Below the pieces are notes generated by a model, which was not told the origin of the DNA, searched no databases, and was given only the letters and a program-made list of their open reading frames with translations. Positions 39,243 to 49,714 of a stretch of 64,000 nucleotides of DNA are shown in pieces; within the stretch, counting starts at the first letter, position 1; the number at the start of each line of letters is the position of its first letter. Made by a program: the position numbers and the translations under genes. This stretch comes from Sciurus carolinensis (lineage: Eukaryota > Chordata > Mammalia > Rodentia > Sciuridae). The stretch is from contig NC_062219.1 of the NCBI RefSeq assembly GCF_902686445.1, positions 46,279,056 to 46,343,055 of the forward strand, in the 5' to 3' direction.

Positions 39243-39418
39243 TTCAGCACTTTGCGGATCCTCTGGCGCACGCCAGCCCGCGAGGAGGCGGACAGGCTCC
39301 CGCCGCCGCCACCGCTGCCCTCGGCCGGCAGGTTCTCGATGGTGGTCACCACATGGTTCGGCGGGGCTGGCGGTGGTGGCGGCTGCAGCTGCTGCTGTGG
39401 TGGCTCAGGGGGGATCAT
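39240..39418 (-). CDS. SLC35F1: coding exon 1 of SLC35F1-like solute carrier
   Basis: The exon encodes 59 codons plus two bases of a 60th. It starts at ATG 39418..39416 with G at -3. The protein opens MIPPEPPQQQLQPPPPPAPP, then NHVVTTIENLPAEGSG, a glycine run, and SLSASSRAGVRQRIRKVLNR. This matches my memory of the cytosolic N-terminus of SLC35F1, with small differences in the Pro/Gln and Gly runs. The exon ends in a consensus donor CAG|GTGAGC, and the last codon is split AG|N, so it would remain Arg or Ser after splicing. SLC35F1 is a membrane protein of about 408 residues in the SLC35 drug/metabolite-transporter superfamily; its substrate is not firmly known. This exon holds no membrane segment. 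Its relative SLC35F2 has a different N-terminus. Reading through the donor meets a stop at 39236. Confidence 0.85.
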
Positions 39419-39446
39419 CGCGGCGGAGGCGGCGGCGCAGCGGCGA

Positions 39447-39467
39447 TCAGAAGGCAGCCGGGCGCAT
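39447..39467 (-). other. possible 6-codon upstream ORF in the 5' UTR
   Basis: On the minus strand ATG 39467..39465 has A at -3, reads M-R-P-A-A-F and stops at TGA 39449..39447, 28 bases before the main ATG. If the transcript starts upstream of 39467, this would be a short upstream ORF able to dampen translation. Transcription of this stretch is inferred, not shown. Confidence 0.4.
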
Positions 39468-39949
39468 CGTGCGCCGGCTCAGGGCCCGGGAACGCGCAGA
39501 AGACCCGGCCGAGCGGCCCCGGCCCTGGAGGCGGTGCTGCCTACGAAGCGGAGAGGTGGGGAGGTACCCGCGGCTACAGCCGCCGCCTCCGCCCAGCCCG
39601 CCACTCACTCCTTCCTTTCCAGTCCCAGGGAGCGCACCCTCGCTCCCGGGCCGCCGCCGCCTCGCGCCTGGCTCTTTCCAACCCGCGACCCAAGTCCTGG
39701 CACGCCCCGCTAAGTGGCTGCGATGGGTATCGCGCAGAGGCGCGGAGCCGCCGGGTCTGCCCGGAGGAACCGTGTCGAGGAGGAATGGATCTCCGGGCTT
39801 AGTTTTCTCTCCCCGAGCCCAGGTCTTCTCTGGGAGAGCGGTGGCAGTTGTGCTGGCGCCGCTTCAGCCTGTCCCCGGGCTCAGAAAGCTGCCGTCTGTG
39901 TCTCACAGAGTGAGAGACCGAGAGTGAACCTGGAGAGCCGGGCGGGGGC

Positions 39950-39970
39950 GCCGCGGCGGCGGCGGCGGCG
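39950..39970. repeat. short CGG repeat
   Basis: About six CGG units in the probable promoter or 5' UTR, followed by a G run and cagggcgggg. Confidence 0.85.
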
Positions 39971-40260
39971 AGGGGGGGCCAGGGCGGGGAATCTGCGCGC
40001 TCTGCTCGCGCCAGAGGGCGCTCCGGAGGTGCCTTCTTGCCCCCGACCCTCTTCTTCCCTGGTCCACAGAGGCCCACGGTCCAGGTCGTGGTGATCTGGG
40101 TGATTGTTTTGTCTTCGGGTCTTTGAGTTTTGTATTTTCGGGGAGCGGACCGAGGACAGATTCTCCCTCTGGAGTTGGCGGGCTCTCCTTGCTCCAATCG
40201 TGGCGCCGCAGAATCCAGCACCACCGGCCCGGGACAGCGGCAGCACGCAGAGACAGGTGC

Positions 40261-41008
40261 TGGCCCCATTAGAAACACAAATTGAATATCCTAAATATTA
40301 CACCTACACTCATAATAACGGGTCTGGAGGAAATATTAGGAGAAATAACTTATTATCAAGAACCCATTCTTGGAACTGGGAAAAGCAAATTCAGTCAACC
40401 GAAAACGTATCTATTTGAGGCAATGTAGCGCGCTGTTGAAAGGAAAGTAAGCAGATTTTAGTTTTAATGGCACTTGTGAAACTTATTAGCAGAGAGTCCC
40501 TAAGCAATTTCTTAAATTTTGAGACATTCGCCTTTGTGAAACGGAACTACCTTTTTCTTTCTCTCAGGAATGTTGCAAGAGTAAATTGAGATAAACCACC
40601 CAGGCGTAGGGCCTGATGATCCTTCAACTACAAAAGGTGTATTTGCTACAGAAATCATAACCCTGAACAAGACCATATTTCTACCAAAAGAAACTGACTA
40701 CCACGCATTTCTTATACCTGTTGATCCTGATACCCATTACTAATTGACTATTAAGAGGGAGATTTTTCAGATGTCCATTTATCTAGATTGCCTAGATGAA
40801 GATCTTGCAATGAAAAATGATAGGCATTTAAATTTTTTTTCCACTTCACTGCAGTGTGGGGAATTAATTGCCCTAAATTTAGTAGGTATCTTTGTTCACA
40901 CAGAAGCATGATGATACCATCCCTGATTCCAAATACTCTGGAAGTCAGAAAAAAAAAAAAAAAATACCAGTCATAGAATTTGCCAAAGGAAGAGGTGTTG
41001 AAGGGAGA
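40261..41008. other. no gene seen; right shore of the island
   Basis: Sequence becomes AT-rich immediately after the island. An A run is at 40949..40966. Upstream of the minus-strand gene. Confidence 0.5.
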
Positions 41009-41205
41009 TCCAGTCGTGGTGGCAGCTCAGGAGCATGAGGCAGGAGGATTGCAAGTTCAAGGCCAGCCTTAGCAAGTTAGCAAAGCCCTGAATAACTTAG
41101 TGAGACCCTGTCTCAAGATAAAAAATAAAAAAGGGCAGCAGTTGTGGCTCAGTGATCAAGTGCCCTGGGGTTCCATCCTGGGTAGGAAAGGGAAAAAAAT
41201 AGTTT
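41009..41205 (+). mobile_element. dimeric SINE (B1-like + ID)
   Basis: The B1 half (aggcaggaggattgcaagtt, agaccctgtctcaagat) is followed by an ID half (gggcagcagttgtggctcag) and an A-rich end. Confidence 0.82.
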
Positions 41206-43511
41206 GGGGAAGCAAATAACATTCAAAAAAGGAATGGGCTATATCTTCTCAACAAAGGAAAAAAAGGAGAGGGAGGTATAAAAAGATGAGATTCCTCATT
41301 CAGTTAACAAGTAAGCACTCATTCCTTTAACTATATTAGGAGTTCTCTTTTTAACAAGAATCTGAAGGTAATGGTATCCACAAAATCTCTCCAATCAGTA
41401 GAAATTCATGTAGTTGCAAAACCTGTTTACTACCTGAAATTTCCCTGAGATCTCTTTTGATAAACCTCAACCAAATTAGAATTTTTTTTCCATTTATAAT
41501 TAACATGTTGTCCCACTCTTTCTCAAGGACCTTTCATTCTAGAGTTTTCCACCTCAGGTTTGTAGGGATGCCCTAAAGAATTGCAACAAAGAGACCAAGG
41601 CTTGGAACCTTGTGGACATTAAAATTCCAATAGAATGTAATGAATTTGCCCATGGGGGACCCACAAAATGTAGCAGACAAGAACAAACTGCACTTTAACT
41701 GAAACTGGCAGCAAATGATGGTAGGAGTCTCTCTATTAAAACAACACTTATGGTAATTTCAGGTGTCTTCCTTGAATGACTGGTTGCTTCAGTGCCCTCT
41801 TCCTTCACATTTGGCTTGCTTCCCTTTGAGTGTTTTTGGCACCTCACAACTTGCTGCTGTGTCTGCACTTCAATGTCTGCATTTATATTTGGTCATTTAT
41901 CTAGAAGAACTACTGAATCCTAATGATCTAAATCTCTACTGGGTCAGGAAGGGATAAAACAAAGAGGAGAGAAGAACAAAATGAGAGATGTAAATTTTCA
42001 ATCCTGCTAGTGAGGGGGGGAAATCTCAAAGCAGTCTTAAGCCTTGTGTTTTTATTATTTCATTTTGTCAGGAGGTACACCATCAGAGCTCTTTTACCCT
42101 CAGATTCTGTGTTTCATGCTCATCCCTTAAGTAGCTAAGCAGCATCTGAGAGGTAGAGAAACAGGCGTCAAAAGTACAAGTGTCACAGTAGTGTGTCCAA
42201 CATGGAATTAAACAGAAAAGATATGGGGAAGGTTTTTTTCCCCTTTTTCCTGCTACAAGTCTTGTTTGTCTCCTTGATCTTAAAATCCATCCTCCATGAA
42301 CTTTTATCAAAAGGAGGGGGAATAAACAGTAAGTTGAAGATCTATACGTAGTATTTTAGTGGTGGTGTATGGTTTCCAACATCACACTGCTCAGCTTACA
42401 TCTCCATGACCAGTTAGTGGCATGATGCTATTGCAAAATTTCCATTCCATGGAGTTTTTCCACTTACACTATTACATTTCCTGAGTATCTCTAAAGACAT
42501 TGTTGGATTCCTTAAAGAAGCAGAAGTTGGCTACCAGCTACACCTTGAAGAAGACACTCATTTTGAAGACACTCCACTTATGCAGGGAAGTGTAGAACTT
42601 GGCCTGTTTCAGACCTTAGAGTCATCTGGCATTTTGACTAATTTATTTAGTATAGGCTTCACCTGTGCATTATATTGAGAAAGCTTCAGAGTCATGACCC
42701 AAAGTGACAGATGATCCTCCCCAAAGTGCTGGAATTTTTTGTGCTGTTGCAAATGCCCAGTGACCCATATGCTTCCCCTGAGTCAGTCTCTTAATATCTT
42801 TCTTTCTCTCCTAAGTCTGACGGAATCTATTTCACACATAGTGCTAAATGTATGGCATCTAGAATGATAGAGCTTCAGGGTTTTGATTCACATAATTGAA
42901 CTCATTTAGGATAGAAGAAAGTCAAGCAAAACAGGAGAAAGGAAAAAGAAGTGGATTAGAATGGGTATGTCTTTACATTTATATCCTAGAAATGAAAAAA
43001 GTCATTAGAACATCAAAGCACAGAAGTTCAATGAGCAATTGCTATCACAATCTGTAAGTGAAATTAGTGGATATGAAGAACACACAAAGCAGGGAAATGG
43101 ACAACAGACAACAGGCAACAGTTTCAAAGACTTTTTCACATTGTACACTATGTTTCTGCTTGTTTATGTAATTCTTTGTGCTGCAGTTTGCAAACCATCC
43201 TTTGTTATATTCAGAATACTGTTTATATGTTATAATTGACCTTTCCTGCTTGAGAGATGAAGGGTTAGTGTTAGTTGTAAATAAGGACAATTTTGTAGGA
43301 TCAGACTACATTTTGATAGGTTTAAAATGTCTAAGTATTATTTTCGAAGTGTTCGTTTCCAAAAGCATAGTAAGGTAAATCTTAGTCATGGTGACATGAT
43401 AAAACTCTGTCAACAGACATTTTGCCATATTTGGATGATTCAGTAGTATCAGTTTCTCTAAGTGATCAGAAATATTTTAATATATGAATACATTGGCAAA
43501 AGTATCTGTGG
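41206..43511. other. no gene seen
   Basis: Intergenic DNA between the promoter and the LINE-1-rich block. Chance ORFs only, no repeat recognised with confidence. Confidence 0.5.
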
Positions 43512-43640
43512 AGGGTGAGGGGTTTGTAGCTAAGTGGTAGGGCACTTTCCTAACACGTGCAAGAACTTGGGTTCAATCCCCAGCACCACCAATAAAAGGA
43601 GGAAGAGGAGGTGGAAGAGAAGAAGGAAGGAAGGAAAGAA
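43512..43640 (+). mobile_element. ID-type SINE with GA-rich tail
   Basis: ID body (gtagctaagtggtagggcac, gggttcaatccccagcacc) followed by a gga/gaa-rich tail at 43596..43640 instead of pure A. Confidence 0.8.
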
Positions 43641-43825
43641 AATACATCTATTGACGGTACCCCAGAAACTATTTTAAATGTTACCATCATTTATCAACCT
43701 ATCTGTAAATAGGGAAGCAATATTCTTATGCAAACCTATTATCATTTTCAGTTGCTAATTTAACATATTATCCCTGTAACCAATTTAATCAATAGAAATA
43801 TTTATTTAAAATTTTGAGTAAGATC

Positions 43826-43836
43826 CAAGATGGCGG
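43826..43836 (+). promoter_or_regulatory. YY1-like site at the L1-C start
   Basis: CAAGATGGCGG begins four bases inside the element, where human L1 has its YY1 site that sets accurate initiation. L1-D has the degraded version caagatggtga at 53366. Confidence 0.65.
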
Positions 43837-44000
43837 ACTAGAGGGTGACTGCATCTCCAGTTGCCCCAGAACCCAGATTTCAAGAAGGGGAGGCATTGAG
43901 AGACTCGGACTAAAATAGAGCCACAGATGAGTCTCCCCCACCGGGTGAAGCTCGGCCTGGGTGGCAGGCCCAGATAGGGGCAGCTTATCAGAGCAGGGCA

Positions 44001-44325
44001 GGGCAGCTAGAGTCTTCACCTGGTAGCCCTGCTCACTCCGGCGATGGGCTCCTCACACACGGCCAGGTTCTTGGAGCAGGCCACCCAGTGAGAGCCTTTC
44101 TGCACAGAACCAGCTCCAATTCCCGCCAGCGGCAAGCTCCGGCCTGCAGGCAGCTTCAGGGACCAGGACAGGGCAGCCAGGGACTTCCCCAAGCAACCCT
44201 GCTCCCTCCAGCAGCAGGCTCCTTTCACGGACAGTTTCTCGGAGCAGACCGCCCAGTGAGAGCCTTTCCGCACAGAGCCAGCTCCAAACCTTGGAACCAG
44301 CAGCAACCTAGGGGCAGCTTTCTTT
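44001..44325 (+). repeat. tandem monomers in the L1-C 5' UTR
   Basis: Two units of about 168..170 bases: 44001..44170 and 44171..about 44325. Shared landmarks are gggcagc at each start, ccctgctc, ccagtgagagcctttc (period 168) and ccagctcca. A partial third unit probably precedes them, since aagctcggcctg near 43948 matches aagctccggcctg near 44136. CpG content is raised. Confidence 0.75.
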
Positions 44326-44465
44326 GGAAGGACTACATTATCAAGTTCCTCCAAGACTTCAGGCTTCTGAAGGCTGGGAGGTGATACACTGGAAATCTAC
44401 AGGGACACTATAAGCCAATAGAGGAAATCTGCAATATCTCAGAGTCCCACTGACATCTGACCAAT

Positions 44466-45482
44466 ATGAGAAAACAAGGGAAGAAAATGTCCCAAACAAA
44501 CCTAGATACTATATCAATAAAACCCAATGACAGCACAGCAGAAGAAATGTCAGAAAGGGAGTTCAGAATGTACATAATTAAAACAATCAGTGAAGCAAAC
44601 GAGGAGATGAAAGAGCAAATGCAGGCATAAAATGATCACACCAATCAACAGTTAAAAGACCAAATATGGGAAGCAAGAGATCATTTCAATAAAGAGTTAG
44701 AGATACTGAAAAAAAAAAAACAAACAGAAATCCTTGAAATGAAGGAAACAATAAACCAAGATAAAAACTCCATAGAAAGCATAACCAATAGGATAGAACA
44801 CCGGGAAGACAGAACCTTAGACATTGAAGAAAAAATATTTAACCTTGAAAACAAAGTTGAACAAACAGAGAAGATGGTAAGAAATCATGAACAGAATCTA
44901 CAAGAATTATGGGATATCATGAAAAGGCCAAATTTAAGAATTATTGGGATTGAGGAAGGCTTAGAGAAACAAACCAAAGGAATGAACAATCTATTCAATG
45001 AAATAATATCAGAAAATTTCCCAAATCTGAAGAATGAAATGGAAAACCAAGTACAAGAGACTTATAGAACTCCAAATATACAAAATTACAACAGACCCAC
45101 ACCAAGGCACGTTATTATGAAAATACCTAACATACAAAATAAAGACAGAATTTTAAAGGCTGTGAGAGAAAAGAATCAAATTACATTCAGGGGGAAACCA
45201 ATAAGAATATCAGCAGATTTTTCAATCCAGACCCTAAAAACTAGAAGGGCTTGGAACAACATTTACCAAGCCCTGAAAGAAAATGGATGCCAACCAAGAA
45301 TCTTATACCCAGCAAAACTTACTTTCAGATTTGACGACGAAATAAGATCCTTCCATGATAAACAAAAGCTAAAGGAATTTACAAAAAGAAAGCCGGCATT
45401 ACAGAATGTTCTCAGCAAAATATTCCATGAGGAAGAGATGAAAAACAACGATGCAAATCGGCAACGGGAGGAACTAACCTAA
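44466..45482 (+). pseudogene. L1-C ORF1, one premature stop
   Basis: The frame from ATG 44466 to stop 45482 would give 338 residues, the length of human ORF1p. A single in-frame TAA at 44628..44630 (codon 55) interrupts it; related copies have a Met codon there. Downstream the frame is open for 247 codons from Met 44739. Visible parts: N-terminal charged helix expected to form the trimer coiled coil, RNA-recognition-like segment around MKRPNLRIIGIEEG, and the C-terminal domain with NIQNKDRILKAVREKNQ and CQPRILYPAKLTFRFDDEI. The protein normally binds L1 RNA as a chaperone. Confidence 0.88.
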
Positions 45483-45538
45483 AGGAATAGCCAAATAAAG
45501 GAGAAACCAAATCATGTCAAAACACAAAAATGAGTCAA

Positions 45539-48500
45539 ATGACTGGGAATACAAATCATATCACAATAATAACCCTGAATGTTAATGGCCTGAACTCACC
45601 AATCAAAGGACATAGACTGGCAGATTGGATTAAAAAGAAAAATCCAACAATATGCTGCCTGCAAGAGACTCACCTCATAGAAAGAGATACCCATTGAATA
45701 AAGGTGAAAGGATGGGAAAAAACATACCATGCACATGGACACAGCAAAAAAGCTGGAGTATCCATCCTCATTTCAGATAATGTGGACTTCAAGCCAAAAC
45801 TAGTCAGAAGGGATAAAGAAGGACATTACATACTGCTTAATGGAAGCATAAATCAGCAAGACATAACAATCATAAATATCTATGCCCCAAACATTGGTTC
45901 ATCCATGTACGTCAAACAAATCCTTCTCAATTCCAGAAATCAAATAGACCACAACACAATAATACTAGGTGATTTTAACACACCTCTCTCACCACTGGAT
46001 AGATCTTCCAAACAAAAATTGAATAAAGAAACCATAGATCTCAATAACACAATCAACAATTTAGACTTAACCAACATATATAGAACATACCATCCAACAA
46101 AGAACGAATACACTTTCTTCTCAGCAGCACATGGATCCTTCTCTAAAATAGACCATATTTTATGCCACAAAGTTACTGTTAGCAAATACAAGAAGATAGA
46201 GATACTACCTTGTACTCTATCAGATCATAATGGATTGAAATTAGAAATAAATGACAGAATAAAAAACAGAAACTTCTCCAATACCTGGAGATTAAATAAT
46301 ACACTACTATATGATGAATGGATAACTGAAGACATCAGGAGGGAAATAAAAAAATTCTTAGAAGTAAACGAAAACAAAGACACATCATATCAAAATCTCT
46401 GGGACACTATGAAAGCAGTAGAGAGGAAGATTTATTTCATGGGGCACATTCAACAAAAGAAGTAGAAATCAACAAATAAATGACCTAACACTACAATAGC
46501 TCAAAGCCCGAGAAAAAGAAGAACAGACCAACACCAAAAGTAGTAGAAGACAGGAAATAGTTAAAATCAGAGCAGAAATCAACAAAATGGAAACAAAAGA
46601 AACAATCGGAAAAATTAACAGAATAAACGGTTGGTTCTTTGAAAAAATAAACAAAATTGATAAATCCTTAGCCACACTAACAAAGAGAAAGAGGGAGAAA
46701 ACTCAAATTACTAAAATTCGGAATGAACAAGGAAATATCACAATAGACATGAGTGAAATACAAAACATAATTAGAAACTATTTTGAAAATCTATACTCCA
46801 ACAAAACAGAAAACCTTGAAGACATCAACAAGTTTCTAGAGACATATGAATTACCTAAACTGAACGAGGAGGATATACACAACTTAAATAAATCAATTTC
46901 AAGCAATGAAATAGAAGAGGTCATCAAAAGCCTACCAACAAAGAAAAGTCAGGGACCAGATGTGTTCTCAGCCAAGTTCTACAAAACCTTTAAAGAAGAG
47001 CTCATTCCAATACTCCTCAAAGTATTCTATGAAATAGAAGAGGAGGGAACTCTCCCAAACTCATTCTATGAAGCCAATATCACCCTGATACCTAAACCAG
47101 ACAGAGACACATCGAGGAAAGAAAATTTCATACCAATATCCTTAATGCACATCGATGCAAAAATTCTCAACAAAATTTTAGCAAATCGCATACAAAAATA
47201 TATTTAAAAAGATAGTGCACCACGATCAAGTGGGTTTTATCCCAGGGATGCAAGGTTGGTTCAACATCCAGAAATCAATAAATGTCATTCACCATATCAA
47301 CAGACTTAAAGTGAAGAATCACATGATTATTTCAATAGATGCAGAAAAAGCATTCGATAAAATACAGCACCACTTCATGCTCAAAACACTAGAAAAAATT
47401 GGGATAGTGGGAACATTCCTTAACATTGTAAAGGCCATCTACGCTAAGCCCATGGCCAATATCATTCTAAATGGTGAAAAACTGAAAGCATTCCCCCTAA
47501 AAACTGGAACAACACAGGGATGCCCTCTTTCACCACTTCTATTCAACATCATCCTTGAAAATCTAGCCAGAGCAATTAGAGAAACCAAAGAAATTAAAGG
47601 AATACGAATTGGAAAAGAAGAACTCAAACTATCCCTGTTCACTGATGACATGATTATATATTTAGAGGAACCTGGAAATTCCACCAGAAAACTTTGAGAA
47701 CTCATAAGTGAATTCAGTAAAGTAGCAGGTTACAAGATCAATGCTCATAAATCCAAAGCATTTTTATACATAAGTGATGAATCTTCAGAAAGAGAAATTA
47801 GGAAAACTACCCCATTCACAAGAGCCTTGAAAAAAAATAAAATACTTGGGAATCAATCTCACAAAAGAGGTGAAAGACCTCTACAATGAGAACTACAGAA
47901 CACTAAAGAAAGAAATTAAAGAAAACCTTAGAAGATGGAAAGATCTCCCATGTTCTTGGATAGGAAGAATTAATATTGTCAAAATGGTCATACTACCTAA
48001 AGTGCTATACAGATTCAATGCAATTCCAATTAAAATCCCAATGATGTACCTTACAGAAATAGAGCAAGCAATTAAGAAATTCATCTGGAAGAATAAAAAA
48101 CCTAGAATAGCTAAAGCAATCCTCAGTAGAAAGAGCGAAGCAAGGGGTATCGCAATACCAGATCTTCAACTCTATTACAAAGCAATAGTAACAAAAACGG
48201 CATGGTATTGGTACCAAAATAGACAGGTAGATCAATGGTACAGAATAGAAGACATGAACACAAACCCAAATAAATACAATTTTCTCATACTAGACAAAGG
48301 GTCCAAAAATATGCAATGGAGAAAAGATAACCTCTTCAACAAGTGGTGCTGGGAAAACTGGAAAATCATATGCAACAGAATGAAATTAAACCCCTATCTC
48401 TCACCCTGCACAAAACTCAACTCAAAATGGATCAAGGACCTCGGAATCAGACCAGAGACCCTGCATCTTATAGAAGAAAAAGTAGGTCCAAACCTTCAAC

Positions 48501-49339
48501 TTGTTGGCTTAGGATCATACTTCCTTAACAGGACTCCCATAGCACAAGAAATAAAAGCAAGAATCAACAACTGGGATAGATTCAAACTAAAAAGCATTCT
48601 CTCAGCAAAGGAAACTATCAGTAATGTGAAGAGAGAGCTTACGGAGTGGGAGAATATCTTTGCCACTCATACTTCAGATAGAGCGCTAATTTCCAGAATC
48701 TATAGAGAACTCAAAAAACTCTACACCAAGAATACAAATAATCCAATCAACAAATGGGCTAAGGAAATGAACAGACACTTCACAGAAGAAGATGTACAAG
48801 TAATCAACAGATATATGAAAAAATGTTCAACATCCCTAGTAATAAGGGAAATGCAAATCAAAACTACCCTCTGATTCCATCTCATCCCAATTAGAATGGA
48901 GATTATCAAGAACACAAGCAACAATAGGTGTTGGCGAGGATATGGGGAAAAAGGTACACTCATCCATTGCTGGTGGGGTTGCAAATTAGTGCAGCCAGTC
49001 TGGAAAGCAGTATGGAGATTCCTCAGAAAGCTTGGAATGGAACCACCATTTGACCCAGCTATTCCACTCCTTGGCCTATATCCAAAGGACTTAAAATCAG
49101 CATACTACAGAGTTACAGCCACATCAATGTTCATTGCTGCTCAATTCACCATAGCCAGATTGTGGAACCAACCTAGATGCCCTTCAGTTGATGAATAGAT
49201 AAAGAAACTGTGGCATATTTATACAATGGAATATTACTCCGCAATGAAGAATGATAAAATTATAGCATTTGCAGACAAATGGATGAAATTGGAGAATATC
49301 ATGCTAAGTGCGATAAGCCAATCTCAAAAGACTAAATGA
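45539..49339 (+). pseudogene. L1-C ORF2, endonuclease / reverse transcriptase, broken
   Basis: From ATG 45539 to TGA 49339 the aligned length is about 1266 codons, close to the 1275 of human. Domains in order: endonuclease ([40 protein letters not shown]), reverse transcriptase ([35 protein letters not shown], then the catalytic box), and the C-terminal Cys-rich part. Breaks: stop 45695..45697 (a likely CGA to TGA change); frame change before 46463; one extra T near 47204; stop 47695..47697; another frame change near 47830; stops near 48874 and 49198. The RT box at 47638..47649 is F-T-D-D, not F-A-D-D, and the second Cys of the C-terminal CWRGC motif is Tyr (48941..48943). Confidence 0.9.
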
Positions 49340-49390
49340 CGAATGATCTCGCTGATAAGTGGATGAGGACATATAATGGGGGGTGAGAGG

Positions 49391-49430
49391 GGTTAGCGTT
49401 AGGGTTAGGATTAGGTTTAGGGTTAGGGAT
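49391..49430 (+). repeat. telomere-like GGTTAG hexamers in the L1-C 3' UTR
   Basis: In register: ggttag, cgttag, ggttag, gattag, gtttag, ggttag, then ggat. Three of the six units are exact vertebrate telomere repeat and the others differ by one or two bases. Confidence 0.9.
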
Positions 49431-49478
49431 AAGGAGGGTGGTAAGAATGGAGGAAGGAAGGACTGTATAGAGGGTTAA

Positions 49479-49517
49479 GAGGGGTGGGAGGGGTGGGAGG
49501 GGTGGGAGGGGTTGGGC
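49479..49517 (+). repeat. G-quadruplex-prone tandem 9-mer in the L1-C 3' UTR
   Basis: The unit ggggtggga repeats about four times, giving many runs of three or more G. Polypurine G-rich tracts are a known L1 3' UTR trait. Confidence 0.85.
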
Positions 49518-49714
49518 AGAAGGAAAAAAAAATAACAGAGTGAATTAAACAACATTACCCTATGTAAATTTATGATTACACAAATGGTATGCCTTGACTC
49601 CATGTACAAATAGAGAAACAACATGTATCCTATTGTTTACAATAAAAAATTTTTTTTGAGTAAAACTATAGGAACTTTTGTGCATAATTTATATGCTGAC
49701 TTGGTGGCTATGTA

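Larger units (their letters stand above)
38550..40260 (-). promoter_or_regulatory. SLC35F1: CpG island promoter of the SLC35F1-like gene
   Basis: CpG dinucleotides are dense from about 38550 to 40260, against a CpG-poor background, and the island surrounds coding exon 1. GC-box-like motifs occur (for example aggcggggcgg near 38792 and cagggcgggg near 39981). No TATA box is evident, as is usual for such promoters. For a minus-strand gene the start of transcription should lie right of 39418, probably within 39500..40250, but the exact site cannot be read from sequence. Overlapping open frames on both strands here are products of high GC. Confidence 0.8.
43822..49644 (+). mobile_element. LINE-1 copy C, full length, best preserved
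   Basis: This is a complete L1: 5' UTR with YY1-like start and tandem monomers (43822..44465), ORF1, a 56-base spacer, ORF2, and a G-rich 3' UTR with telomere-like hexamers and an aataaa before the A-rich end. Target duplications aaaattttgagtaa (43808..43821) and a version with more T near 49645..49663 flank it. It belongs to a younger lineage than L1-A and L1-D, judged by a different 5' UTR and longer open frames. Point stops and frameshifts make it incapable of autonomous movement. Confidence 0.92.

Noticed and set aside
38937..39927. Long plus-strand open frames of 233..283 codons in the CpG island
   Set aside because: They overlap each other in different frames, have Ala/Arg/Pro/Gly composition expected from high GC, match no family, and run antisense to the recognised exon.
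39799..40278. 159-codon minus-strand open frame upstream of exon 1
   Set aside because: Could be part of a 5' UTR, but composition is GC-driven with no family resemblance, and it is not in continuity with the SLC35F1 start.
44016..44384. Open frames on both strands in the L1-C 5' UTR
   Set aside because: They translate the tandem monomers of the L1 promoter. The internal protein repeat simply mirrors the DNA repeat.
49391..49430. A true telomere end or ancient chromosome fusion point
   Set aside because: The repeats are few, lie inside an L1 3' UTR, and occur again inside a second independent L1 at 62330. The element explains them.
43822..49644. L1-C as an active, autonomous LINE-1
   Set aside because: ORF1 has a stop at codon 55, and ORF2 has several stops and frame changes, so it cannot encode its machinery.
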